From: Gloeomargarita lithophora Alchichica-D10
Lineage (GTDB): Bacteria > Cyanobacteriota > Cyanobacteriia > Gloeomargaritales > Gloeomargaritaceae
DNA: 64,000 nucleotides
Assembly: GCF_001870225.1 (NCBI RefSeq)
Contig: NZ_CP017675.1
Location: 1,049,756-1,113,755 of the forward strand
Direction: 5' to 3'
The notes beneath the pieces were generated by a model. That model saw nothing but the letters and a program-made list of their open reading frames with translations, did not search any database and had not been told where the DNA came from. The position numbers were made by a program, and so were the translations under genes. Each line of letters starts with the position of its first letter. The first letter of the stretch is position 1. Of this stretch, positions 43,459 through 51,653 are shown piece by piece.

Positions 43459-44550
43459 ATGACTGAGTTGGTGATTGCTCCCCGTGCGGTTCTGCGGGGA
43501 AGAAACTTAATTCCCCAGTGTCGGGAACGCTTGGCCGCCCTGACGGAACATTGTCTGTTGGTGGGCGGCGCAACCAGTGGGAATTTGGTGCTGTCCCGGT
43601 TGCGGTCGGCGGGAATTGCCCCGGTGTCCGTGGTCACCCTCCGGGAATGCACCGAAGCCCAGCGCCAAGAACTTGCCCAGGTGATTGCCAGCCAGGGTAT
43701 CGCCGGGGTGATCGCCGGTGGGGGGGGCAAAGCCCTGGATGCGGGCAAACTCGCCGCCCACGATGCCAATTTGCCGGTGGTTACCATCCCCACCACGGGA
43801 GCCACCTGTGCCGCTTGGACGGCCTTGAGCAATCTTTATTCCCCGGCGGGAGCCTTTCAGTCCGATGTACCCCTGCGTACTTGCCCCGAACTATTACTTT
43901 TGGACTATGACCTGATTCAAACGGCGCCCCCCCGTACCCTGGTGGCGGGGATTGGGGATGCCCTCGCCAAATGGTACGAGGCCGCTGTGAGCAGTGGTGA
44001 ATCCGGCGATACTCCCGTAGTAATGGCGGTACAACAGGCCAGGGTTTTGCGGGACATTTTACTGCAAAAAGCCGTACCTGCTCTCAAAGAACCGGGGGGG
44101 CAAACCTGGCAGGAAGTCGTGGATGCTACCGTACTGATGGCGGGGTTAATGGGCGGGGTCGGCGGAGCGTCATGCCGCACGGTGGCCGCCCATGCAGTCC
44201 ACAATGGCCTGACCCACTGGCCGCAGACCCACCGCTGGTATCACGGGGAAAAAGTAGCCTTTGGCATTTTGGTACAGTTGCGCCTGGAGGAAGCCCAGGG
44301 GTATCCCTTGGCGGGGGTGGCGCGGGCGCAGTTGCTAAATTTGTATAGACAAATTGATTTACCTTGTACTTTGAGTGACTTGGGGTTAGGGGCGTTGGTT
44401 CCAGAGGAATTGTTGGCACTGGCGCAGGTGATTTGCCAACCGGGGAGTGATATACACCGTTTGCCCTTTGGGGTGACCCCGGTGCAGGTGGTGCAGGCTC
44501 TGCAAACGACTACCCAACCCTGGGCAAAAACCCAGGTACCGGCAGGATAA
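43459..44550 (+). CDS. Iron-containing (glycerol-type) alcohol dehydrogenase
   Basis: 363 residues in the GldA/iron-ADH superfamily. NAD-binding segments are AGGGGKALDAGKLAAH and VTIPTTGATCAAWTALS. Metal ligands are visible: Asp in GIGDALAKWYEA, His in AAHAVHNGL and His in YHGEKVAFG. The natural substrate may be glycerol or another polyol; cyanobacterial copies are poorly characterised. The 3' end overlaps the convergent protease-like gene by 41 bp. Confidence 0.88.
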   Translation: MTELVIAPRAVLRGRNLIPQCRERLAALTEHCLLVGGATSGNLVLSRLRSAGIAPVSVVTLRECTEAQRQELAQVIASQGIAGVIAGGGGKALDAGKLAAHDANLPVVTIPTTGATCAAWTALSNLYSPAGAFQSDVPLRTCPELLLLDYDLIQTAPPRTLVAGIGDALAKWYEAAVSSGESGDTPVVMAVQQARVLRDILLQKAVPALKEPGGQTWQEVVDATVLMAGLMGGVGGASCRTVAAHAVHNGLTHWPQTHRWYHGEKVAFGILVQLRLEEAQGYPLAGVARAQLLNLYRQIDLPCTLSDLGLGALVPEELLALAQVICQPGSDIHRLPFGVTPVQVVQALQTTTQPWAKTQVPAG

Positions 44551-45853
44551 TCGCCAAAAATAACCCCAACGCCAACAGCCCCAAGGCATCCCGCCAGGGG
44601 TCGAGTTCGCTCACATCATTCAACACCGGCGGCGGTAAACTAGGTATCAACAAAAGCAATACACCCCACCCCCGTAACCAGGGCTGTACCTGCCAACCCA
44701 ACAGCAAAATCAATCCCTTGGTCACCCAGCCCCACCGCCGTGCCGCCCGCCGTCCCACCAGGCCATGCAACAAGCGTCCCCCGTCCAAACGCCCCACCGG
44801 GGTCAACTGCAGAGCCAACAAACCCAAACCCGCCACCCCCGCCCAGGCGACCGGATGGAGTTGTAACCCCATCCCCAGCGTTAATTCGCCGCTCCACGCC
44901 CAGCGGCTCAACCCCCACACCAGCAAAGAATGACCGGGCAAAAATCCCCCCGGACGCAAGCGGGAATGCCCCAAACCCCACAGCAACAGCAACAGGGTCA
45001 CCGCCAAGGCCAACCCCAGCCCCACCAGCGTCCGATCCACCAACGCCCGCCGGTGGGGTAAAGGTTCCGCCAGCCCCCCATAGGTGCCCAACACCCCCGG
45101 CCATAAGGGGAACGGGATCACCCACGGCCAAGCCCGCCTGACCCGATAACGGCGCAACACCCAGCCTTGACCCACTTCGCGGGCAACCAGGATTGCCAGC
45201 ACAGAGACACCATAGGTCCAGCCCAAGGGTTGGGAAATGCCCAAGTGGGGCGCAGTCAACGTCATTGCGGCACCCAAACCCAAGCCCAGACTGCCCAAAC
45301 CCCACAACCAGCCATAGGCCAGCGGGGCGGGCACTCGACGCGGCACCAGGGCGAATACGGGCTGATGATCCCGGTTTGATTCCAAAATCAACCAAAACCT
45401 TTGCCCCAGCAGGGTGTGAATTTTTGACTCCACCACGGGGTACGCCTCGGCGGCCATTACCCGTAAACGGCCATAGCACAGCACCACCCCGTCCCGTTGG
45501 TCAATCCGTTGCAGGGGATAAATTTCCCAGGGGAAACATTGGCGCAGATGCGTTAATTCCGCTGCCGTCAGGGGCGTTGGTTCCCCCGTCTGTAAAGCCA
45601 GGTGTGCCCCCCCGCCGCCTTGTTTCACCAAAATTAAATAAAACAGGCCGCTGAGCATAAACGGCACCACCACCAACAAAGCAGGCAGGGATTGCTGTTC
45701 CCCGTGCAACCAGACCCACAAGCCCACCACCAACCCCGGCAACATCAACACCGCCCACAGCAGCCACCAGGGCGTGCGGCTGAGATGGCGCACATGGTGC
45801 CACACTAGAAGAAAAGTCGTCAACGCCAACAATCCCAAGGCCACCCATGTCAT
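44510..45853 (-). CDS. Site-2 protease homologue lacking the zinc-binding HExxH motif
   Basis: A 447-residue membrane protein with many hydrophobic helices, in the EGY/sll0862-like branch. A soluble domain (ALVPRRVPAPLAYG preceding helices) and the C-terminal LTPVGRLDGGRLLHGLVGRR (equivalent to NPxPxxxLDGG) confirm the family. Where active members have HExxH it reads AREVGQGWV near residue 228: both His are replaced, only the Glu kept. The Asp of LDGG remains. It is therefore probably catalytically inactive, like plant EGY3. Its start codon overlaps the divergent MBL gene's start. Confidence 0.85.
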   Translation of the reverse strand: MTWVALGLLALTTFLLVWHHVRHLSRTPWWLLWAVLMLPGLVVGLWVWLHGEQQSLPALLVVVPFMLSGLFYLILVKQGGGGAHLALQTGEPTPLTAAELTHLRQCFPWEIYPLQRIDQRDGVVLCYGRLRVMAAEAYPVVESKIHTLLGQRFWLILESNRDHQPVFALVPRRVPAPLAYGWLWGLGSLGLGLGAAMTLTAPHLGISQPLGWTYGVSVLAILVAREVGQGWVLRRYRVRRAWPWVIPFPLWPGVLGTYGGLAEPLPHRRALVDRTLVGLGLALAVTLLLLLWGLGHSRLRPGGFLPGHSLLVWGLSRWAWSGELTLGMGLQLHPVAWAGVAGLGLLALQLTPVGRLDGGRLLHGLVGRRAARRWGWVTKGLILLLGWQVQPWLRGWGVLLLLIPSLPPPVLNDVSELDPWRDALGLLALGLFLAIILPVPGFLPRVG

Positions 45854-46527
45854 TGTTGCTTATATCCCCAAAAACCATACTGGACGGGGTGTTTGCCTTT
45901 CCCCCCCACCGGCACACCCTGGGCGGCAGTAGCTATTTTATTTTAGGCGAGATACTGGGTCTGTCTGGGAATCTTTTGATTGACTGTCCCGCCAAGGAAT
46001 TTCAACCCTGGTGCCACGCCCAAGGGGGAGTACAGCATTTACTCATCACCCACCGGGACGGAGCCGACCAAATCCCCCAATGGCAACAGGCATTTCAATG
46101 CCCGGTTCACACCCACCAACAGGAAGCCTACCTCTATCCCGGCCTGTGGGTGCATCCCTTTGCCCAAACCTTTGCCGTGATGCCGGGAATTACCATGATC
46201 TGGACACCGGGGTACAGCCCAGGGAGCAGTTGTGTTTACCTAGAGCGGCTGGGGGGTGTCCTGTTCACCGGGCGGCATTTGCTCCCCAACCCCCAGGGAG
46301 CCATTAGCCTGCTGTCCACCCGCAAAACCTTCCATTGGCCGCGACAACAACGCAGTCTCCGGGGCTTAAAAAACTGGTTGGGGGAGCGACCCGTGGGGTA
46401 CTTTTGTCCCGGAGCCAATACCGGCTTTCTGCGGGGGCAAGGCTGGGCAACCCCAGACCCGGGGACGGACTGGTATGATGAAATTATGGGACGGCTTTCC
46501 CCGCATGTCCCCCAGGTGAGGCAGTGA
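45847..46527 (+). CDS. MBL-fold (metallo-beta-lactamase-like) protein, divergent metal site
   Basis: 226 residues. The fold is suggested by the N-terminal beta segment and by LLITHRDGADQIP (family THxHxDH), WTPGYSPGSSCVYL (family TPGHTPGS) and VLFTGRHLL (family FTGDxL). Several metal ligands differ: the first motif keeps H and D but lacks the later histidines, and the second has Y for H. It may be an altered-metal or non-catalytic member; cyanobacterial/plant homologues often have the THRD variant. The 5' end overlaps the divergent gene's start by 7 bp; the 3' end is coupled to the next gene by GTGA. Confidence 0.75.
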   Translation: MSLLLISPKTILDGVFAFPPHRHTLGGSSYFILGEILGLSGNLLIDCPAKEFQPWCHAQGGVQHLLITHRDGADQIPQWQQAFQCPVHTHQQEAYLYPGLWVHPFAQTFAVMPGITMIWTPGYSPGSSCVYLERLGGVLFTGRHLLPNPQGAISLLSTRKTFHWPRQQRSLRGLKNWLGERPVGYFCPGANTGFLRGQGWATPDPGTDWYDEIMGRLSPHVPQVRQ

Positions 46528-47594
46528 CCAGTCGTTTTTTGTTTGTGGGTTCTACCCAGGCGTACAGTGGCAAATCCACCGCTATCCTCGGTATTGCCCA
46601 ACAACTCCAAGCCCGCCAGTTCCGAGTCGGTTATGGCAAACCCGTGGGCAACAGTCGGGTGACCACCGACCCCGTTCCCCTGGATATGGATGGGCATTTG
46701 TGCGCCCGGGTTCTCAACCTGCCGCCGCCATGTCTGGCTCCCACGTTGGTTTTTTTAGAAGATTGGCTCAAACAGCCCCATTTGCTCCCCCAGGCGGCTC
46801 CGCTCACGGCGGCACTGGCGGATTATCAGCATTTGACCACCCCGGACGTGATGCTTTTGGAAGCCCCGGCCAATTTACACGAAGGGCATTTGTTTGGTTT
46901 GGGTTTGGCGCAAATGGCGGCGACCTTGGATGCGGGGATTGTGCTGGTGGTGCGGTTCCAATCCCTACTCTTGCTGGATGAATTGCTCATGGCTCAGGAA
47001 CATCTGGGCGAACGCCTGCTGGGTGTACTGCTGAATGCGGTACCAACGGATCAACCGGTGCAGGAAATCCTGGTGCCCATGCTGGAACAACGGGGGATAC
47101 CGGTGCTGGGGGTTTTGCCCCGCAGTCGGTTGTTACGCAGTGTGCGGGTGGGGGAATTGGCGCACCATTTGCAGGCGCAGGTGGTGTGTTGTCCCGAACG
47201 GATGGATTTGCTGGTGGAACACCTGTCCATCGGTGCCATGAGCGTCAATGCCGCCCTGGATTACTTTCGCCAGGGGGTGAATATGGTGGTAATCACCGGC
47301 AGTGGCCGCACGGATATTCAACTGGCCGCCCTGGAAGCCTCCACCCAATGCCTGGTTTTGACCGGCTCCAATCCCACCCACCCGATGGTTTTAAGCCGGG
47401 CGGAGGAGATGGAAATTCCCCTGCTGATGGTGGACATGGACACCCTGACGGCGGTGGAAACCATTGAACGCACCTTTGAGCAAGTGCGGTTGCAGGAGCC
47501 GGTGAAAATTCAATATGTGCAACAAATGATGGCGCAATACCTAGACACGGAACGGTTACTCAGCCGTTGGGGTTACCCATGCCCCAGCGGTTAA
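46524..47594 (+). CDS. DRTGG-domain protein with BioD/Pta-like N-terminal ATPase fold
   Basis: 356 residues from a GTG start coupled to the previous stop. The P-loop reads GSTQAYSGKSTAILG; the N-terminal 210 residues resemble the dethiobiotin synthetase-like domain found in front of phosphotransacetylase. The C-terminal 130 residues form a DRTGG domain (IGAMSVNAALDYFRQGVNMV, VITGSGRTDIQLAALEA). The phosphotransacetylase catalytic domain is absent, so a stand-alone regulatory or nucleotide-binding role is likely. It overlaps the following small gene by 16 bp. Confidence 0.82.
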   Translation: MTSRFLFVGSTQAYSGKSTAILGIAQQLQARQFRVGYGKPVGNSRVTTDPVPLDMDGHLCARVLNLPPPCLAPTLVFLEDWLKQPHLLPQAAPLTAALADYQHLTTPDVMLLEAPANLHEGHLFGLGLAQMAATLDAGIVLVVRFQSLLLLDELLMAQEHLGERLLGVLLNAVPTDQPVQEILVPMLEQRGIPVLGVLPRSRLLRSVRVGELAHHLQAQVVCCPERMDLLVEHLSIGAMSVNAALDYFRQGVNMVVITGSGRTDIQLAALEASTQCLVLTGSNPTHPMVLSRAEEMEIPLLMVDMDTLTAVETIERTFEQVRLQEPVKIQYVQQMMAQYLDTERLLSRWGYPCPSG

Positions 47595-47803
47595 TGCCCC
47601 GTTTGGGTTCCCAGTGGACAGCCCGCCAGAGCACCTGGGGTTGGTGCCACTTTCAGGTGAAAAATATCCGCCGTAAAGCCCAATTCACCTTTGTGGAAAT
47701 GGTGGCTGTGTGTGACCCCAAGGTGCGATTTTGGCTCAATGCCCAACAATTAGCCGACCGGGAACTGTGGCAACCGGGCTGGCAACCCCTCCATTCCCAG
47801 TAA
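47579..47803 (+). CDS. Trp-rich small conserved protein (TIGR02450/DUF2389 type)
   Basis: 74 residues starting MPQRLMPRLGSQWTARQSTW. The pattern GSxWTA followed by W-x-HFxVKNI and VEMVAVCDP matches the tryptophan-rich cyanobacterial/marine family TIGR02450. Six tryptophans are present. No function is established. It is translated from within the end of the DRTGG gene and overlaps trmD tail-to-tail by 54 bp. Confidence 0.75.
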   Translation: MPQRLMPRLGSQWTARQSTWGWCHFQVKNIRRKAQFTFVEMVAVCDPKVRFWLNAQQLADRELWQPGWQPLHSQ

Positions 47804-48460
47804 ATCCGGGCGACGTTCTTGAGTCCGTTGTTGCTGTTGCGCCGTGCGCCACTCGGCGATGGCCTGGTGGTTCCCGGAGCGGAGAATCTCCGGCACCGGC
47901 CAACCCCGAAATTCCGGCGGGCGCGTATATTGGGGATACTCTAATAACAATTCACTAAAACTTTCCGAGATTAGAGAGGCGGCTTTACCCACCGTTCCTG
48001 GCAATAACCGCAGTACGCCATTGATAATCGTCAATGCCGGAATTTCCCCACTGGTCAAGACAAAATCTCCCAGGGAAATTTCCCGATCTACCAAATAACG
48101 AATCCGCTCATCAAACCCTTCATAAGCCCCACAAATCAACACCAACTGCTGATAATTTGTCCAGGTATGGAAATGGGCTTGGGTAAGGCGTTCCCCCTGG
48201 GGCGTGAGTAAAATAATTTCCCTGGGTTTCAGTTGGGGCAAAGATTCCACCGCACTAAAAATCGGTTCTGGTTTGAGTACCATTCCCACCCCACCCCCGT
48301 AGGGTTCATCATCCACCCGTTGATGTTTGTCCATCGTAAAATTACGGGGATTGGTATAAATTACGGTGGCAATTTCCTTTGCCAATGCCTTACCCATCAA
48401 CCCTTGGGATAGGGGGCTGGTAAAAAATTCTGGGAACAGAGTAATTACATCAAAACGCAT
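47750..48460 (-). CDS. trmD: tRNA (guanine-N1-)-methyltransferase
   Basis: Methylates G37 of tRNAs using SAM. The 236-residue SPOUT enzyme begins MRFDVITLFPEFF, with DDEPYGGGVGMVLKPEP, the SAM knot VLICGAYEGFDERI and REISLGDFVLTSGEIPAL. All characteristic segments are present. Its upstream region is occupied by a compound of mobile repeats starting 12 bp before the start codon, so its promoter may lie within or beyond them. Confidence 0.96.
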   Translation of the reverse strand: MRFDVITLFPEFFTSPLSQGLMGKALAKEIATVIYTNPRNFTMDKHQRVDDEPYGGGVGMVLKPEPIFSAVESLPQLKPREIILLTPQGERLTQAHFHTWTNYQQLVLICGAYEGFDERIRYLVDREISLGDFVLTSGEIPALTIINGVLRLLPGTVGKAASLISESFSELLLEYPQYTRPPEFRGWPVPEILRSGNHQAIAEWRTAQQQQRTQERRPDLLGMEGLPARLPQFPVG

Positions 48461-48471
48461 AAAATTTAGTG

Positions 48472-48767
48472 TGGAACACCTCTACTTATTCGCAATTATA
48501 GAGAATTATCTCGCTAGAGGCCATCTCTATTCATTTGCACCAGCAGAAAATTACAGTCTTTTAAGTAGTTATGGGATATAGTTGAAATCCCTCTCGCCGT
48601 AGATCAATCATGCTGATAGCTTGCGTGGCGTAGCCATGCTTTTAGAATAATCAAGGTTTTTTGTATCCCTTAATTTACAAATAGACTGTAACTCGCTGGA
48701 ATGCCAGTATTACTGAGAACCAGGGACGGGGGCGGTGCCCCTGCGACCTATTTTTAGAAGTGTCCTA
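48472..48767 (+). mobile_element. Compound group-1 MITE-like repeats, with a nested insertion
   Basis: It opens with GGAACACCTCTACTTATT and a partial D-type unit (GAGAATTATCTCGCTAGAGG), then restarts with ATCTCTATTCATTTGCACCA, continues as the group consensus (CAGCAGAAAATTA then ACTCGCTGGAATGCCAGTAT after a nested insertion), passes the core GACGGGGGCGGTGCCCC and ends TAGAAGTGTCCTA. It lies in the trmD-truncated gene gap and directly abuts the 181-bp element. Confidence 0.75.
48552..48690 (+). mobile_element. Nested MITE-like element, TACAGTCT ends
   Basis: TACAGTCT at 48552-48559 is inverted exactly as AGACTGTA at 48683-48690. It interrupts the group-1 consensus between AGAAA(A/G)TTA and CTCGCTGG, where uninterrupted copies at 14461 and 55877 read straight through. 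Outermost TA at both ends fits TA-target duplication. No coding capacity. Confidence 0.75.
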
Positions 48768-48768
48768 T

Positions 48769-48949
48769 TGGGACTTTATAAGTTTTAAGCCCTAAAACAG
48801 GCTCAAGCTCAAGCACGACAGGCAAAACACATCGACAAGGTAAAAATGGCTGGAACCCAGTCGCATCAAGAAAATATGCTGATCGAGGTAAAACAATTGC
48901 TGTGTCTAGGTCTGAGGCCGTTTAGGAGCCAGTTTCTCTCAAAGTCCCA
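48769..48949 (+). mobile_element. 181-bp MITE-like element, copy 1
   Basis: Bounded by TGGGACTTT and AAAGTCCCA, a perfect 9-bp inverted repeat. I see no difference from the copy at 55386-55566. The left neighbour is CTAT, the right TTAA, so no matching target duplication remains. The right boundary is immediately followed by coding-like sequence. It has no plausible gene of its own. Confidence 0.85.
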
Positions 48950-49293
48950 TTAAGCGAAAGGAAAAAGTCTTAATTGATGAATGTATTCACATTTTCACTA
49001 AAAAAAAGAGATTCGGAGTTGTTCCCTGTTCAGAAATTACAACTATAGAGCTTAGTATAAGTGATGAACTTTATGGGGGAACATCAGAAAGAGAAATGTA
49101 CGAGGTAATTCATATTAATTTTTTTGTGAGAGATAGAGAAGAGTTTGCGAGTGTTATTCTAAAAGTAAATTGCGAGCTTAGGTCTGAGTTTAGTTGTATT
49201 GAACAAATAGTTAATAGGTTACAGTCTCATACCAGTTTACCCCAGAGTGTTTTTAAGTTTAGTTTTCACAGCTTTTTAGGAGTAGAGAGATAA
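48950..49293 (+). pseudogene. 5'-truncated gene of unknown function
   Basis: An open frame runs without interruption from the edge of the 181-bp element to the stop at 49293, with no usable start until the ATG at 49096. Segments include VLIDECIHIFTKKKRFG, TIELSISDELYGGTSEREM and VNRLQSHTSLPQ. Codon use and low GC (unlike the surroundings) suggest a horizontally acquired gene that lost its 5' end when the element inserted or recombined. The protein is not recognised. If translated from 49096 it would be 65 residues. Confidence 0.5.
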
Positions 49294-49435
49294 CAAATCA
49301 CTGCACCCGACCCTATGGTAAGCTATTAATATTATTCAAAGTCATTGACGGCGGGTGAGTTTAACCGTTATGTCGAAATCCTAGCCGGAATCCCGAAATC
49401 ACGCTACAAGGGAAGAAAGTACCCCCGAAGTGAGC

Positions 49436-50785
49436 ATGGCGACTGCCTCCGGTTTTGATAGCCAACACCCCCCGTCCCAGGCGGTGATTGATACCTGTGT
49501 GCATTGCGGGTTTTGTTTGACCACCTGCCCCAGCTACCGGGTTTTGGGGACGGAGATGGATTCCCCCCGGGGGCGCATTTACCAAATGAATGCCATTAAC
49601 CAGGGGGAAATTGGTCTGGGCATGGCAACGGTGAGCCATTTTGATAGTTGTTTGGGCTGTCTGGCCTGTGTCACGGCCTGCCCTTCGGGGGTGCGTTATG
49701 ACGAGTTGATTGGTGCCACCCGTGCCCAAATTCAACGGAATGTTTCCCGGTCGGGGTGGGAAATGTTGGTGCGGGGAGTGATCTTTCAGTTATTTCCCTA
49801 CCCGGAACGCCTGCGTTGGGTGGCACCATTCCTCTGGCTTTATCAAAAAATGGGCTGGCAACGGTGGCTACCGGGGTTGTTGGGTCGCATTTCTCCCCCC
49901 CTAGGGGCGATGGCGGGGGCATTGCCGCCGTTGAAATTCTCCCAACTGTTGCCCCAACCTTGGCCGGAGGTACTGCCCGCCCAGGGAACCCGCCGCTACC
50001 GGGTAGGGGTGATTTTGGGCTGTGTGCAAAGGTTATTCAACCCCCAGGTGAATGAGGCGACCGTGCGGGTACTGCGGGCGGTGGGCTGTGAGGTGGTTAT
50101 CCCGCCCCAGCAGGGGTGTTGCGCCGCCTTGCCCCAGCACCAGGGGGAAACCGCCCAGGCGCAAACCCTGGCTCGCTGGATGATTGATAGTTTTCGCCAT
50201 TATCAATTAGATGCGATTCTCATCAACGCCTCCGGGTGCGGCCACACGTTGAAGGAATACGGGCACATTTTGGCCGATGACCCAGAGTATCGGGAACGTG
50301 CCCAGGCGTTTAGCCGCCAAGTCAAAGATGTGCAGGAATTTCTGGCTCAAATTGATTTGGGGGTGCCCCTGTATCCCCTGGCGGATAAGCCCTTGAGCGT
50401 GGTTTATCAAGATGCCTGCCACATGATCCACGGTCAAAAAATCAGCCTGCAACCGAGGCAATTATTGCGCCAGATTCCGGGGGTAGAACTGCGGGAACCT
50501 TGGGATGCGGCCTTGTGTTGCGGGAGCGCCGGAGTCTATAGCTTTCTCCAGCCGGAAACCGCCCAGGATTTGGGTCGCCAAAAGGTGATGAATTTACTCA
50601 ATACCGGGGCGCAGGTGATTGCTTCCGCTAACATTGGCTGTACGGTGCAAATTCAGCAGTACCTGCGGGAACGGACGGCCAGGGTGCCGGTGTATCATCC
50701 GGTGCAATTGCTCGACCAGGCCATGCGCCGCCTACCGTTGCAGAATGTCCGCCACCCGAGGCAGGCCGATTTGGTCAGAGCTTAA
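49436..50785 (+). CDS. glcF: Glycolate oxidase/dehydrogenase iron-sulfur subunit
   Basis: About 450 residues. Two 4Fe-4S motifs are visible in CVHCGFCLTTCPSY and CLGCLACVTACPSG. Two CCG domains follow (GCVQRLF to QQGCCAALPQHQGE, and QDACHMIHGQ to ALCCGSAGVYSF). GlcF carries electrons from GlcD in photorespiratory glycolate oxidation. The glcD/glcE genes are not in the window. An alternative GTG start at 49430 exists. Its 3' end overlaps the convergent secreted protein gene by 54 bp. Confidence 0.9.
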   Translation: MATASGFDSQHPPSQAVIDTCVHCGFCLTTCPSYRVLGTEMDSPRGRIYQMNAINQGEIGLGMATVSHFDSCLGCLACVTACPSGVRYDELIGATRAQIQRNVSRSGWEMLVRGVIFQLFPYPERLRWVAPFLWLYQKMGWQRWLPGLLGRISPPLGAMAGALPPLKFSQLLPQPWPEVLPAQGTRRYRVGVILGCVQRLFNPQVNEATVRVLRAVGCEVVIPPQQGCCAALPQHQGETAQAQTLARWMIDSFRHYQLDAILINASGCGHTLKEYGHILADDPEYRERAQAFSRQVKDVQEFLAQIDLGVPLYPLADKPLSVVYQDACHMIHGQKISLQPRQLLRQIPGVELREPWDAALCCGSAGVYSFLQPETAQDLGRQKVMNLLNTGAQVIASANIGCTVQIQQYLRERTARVPVYHPVQLLDQAMRRLPLQNVRHPRQADLVRA

Positions 50786-51256
50786 ATTCAGCGGATAGCC
50801 CAACTGCTTGGCCTTTTGGGTCATGGCGGGGCTGAATACATCCTGGTTATAAACGCTGTGACACACGCCCCAGTAAACGGGGTAAGCATTTTGGTTGTAG
50901 CCAAAGGATTCGCCGCCCGGATTGAGTAAATGGGCGAGATAACCGGCTCCGGCTGGATTGCGAAAGATAAAGGCGGGGCGAGTCCGGGAGCAGTACACAT
51001 AGTCTTGGCTCCGCTCACCCAATTGCGCTGGGGGTTTGCCATCCATCGGCCAAGAACGGCGACCCACGGTGACTTGATACAAACGACCCTGGGGGGTTTG
51101 TTGTTCCAGACGAGTGCCCAAAACTTGACTTTCCCAGCATTGCCCCTGGCGACAGTCGGACTGGACAATGGGTTTCACCCCGCCGCCCTGGGGTTGGGCA
51201 AGCACCGGCAAAGCTACAAATAGCAAACCGATAGGGATTAAAACGGTGAGATTCAT
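50732..51256 (-). CDS. Secreted hypothetical protein
   Basis: About 174 residues. A signal peptide (MNLTVLIPIGLLFVALPVLA, cut before QPQ) is followed by a Cys-containing domain: CRQGQCWES, YVYCSRTRPAFIF and YWGVCHSVYNQDVF. Four conserved-looking cysteines suggest disulfide bonds in the periplasm. The domain RLYQVTVGRRSWPMDG is followed by LNPGGESFGYNQNAYPVYWG. I do not recognise a named family; it looks like conserved cyanobacterial exported proteins. Confidence 0.7.
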   Translation of the reverse strand: MNLTVLIPIGLLFVALPVLAQPQGGGVKPIVQSDCRQGQCWESQVLGTRLEQQTPQGRLYQVTVGRRSWPMDGKPPAQLGERSQDYVYCSRTRPAFIFRNPAGAGYLAHLLNPGGESFGYNQNAYPVYWGVCHSVYNQDVFSPAMTQKAKQLGYPLNLSSDQIGLPRVADILQR

Positions 51257-51298
51257 CATTTCCTAAAAATAAACAGGACAAGTACCACCATCCTAGCG

Positions 51299-51321
51299 AG
51301 GCACGGCCAAATCCGGGTGGG
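51299..51321. repeat. Short repeat R1 (resembles LysR gene 3' end)
   Basis: AGGCACGGCCAAATCCGGGT followed by GGG. The same 23 bp recur at 52086-52108 (one mismatch) and at 52793-52815, the last inside the LysR coding end. Read on the minus strand it encodes HPDLAVP then a residue and a stop, as in LysR. Confidence 0.8.
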
Positions 51322-51431
51322 GGTGGAATTCAAATCCCCAGCACCGATGAACACCGGAGAAAGTGGAGTTTATGGGTTTGGTGGGATTATTCTATGATGA
51401 GAACCCCTGACAAGTTTTGGTAGAAATTAAG

Positions 51432-51653
51432 ATGACAACCACGGAGATGGAAATCCTCAAAATCCTTCGCCAGTTACCCCCACCGGCTTTGGCTGAAGTC
51501 AAAGTCTTTTTGGATTTTTTGTCCTGGCGTTATCAAACGACCCCGATGCCATCCCAGCACCGGGGGATTGAAATGCTGGCGGCCATGCGGGGCAAAGCAA
51601 CGGCGGGGATGACAACCGATGAAATCCTTGAACTCACCCGGGGTGCCGGATGA
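51432..51653 (+). CDS. Antitoxin-like small protein (VapB/DUF2281-type)
   Basis: 73 residues starting MTTTEMEILKILRQLPPPAL. The N-terminal segment EILKILRQLPPPALAEVKVF and following FLSWR resemble DUF2281-type antitoxins, helical with a dimerising N-terminus. A C-terminal acidic helix (TTDEILELTRG) would contact the toxin. Its stop overlaps the toxin start as ATGA, the classic arrangement. Confidence 0.7.
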   Translation: MTTTEMEILKILRQLPPPALAEVKVFLDFLSWRYQTTPMPSQHRGIEMLAAMRGKATAGMTTDEILELTRGAG

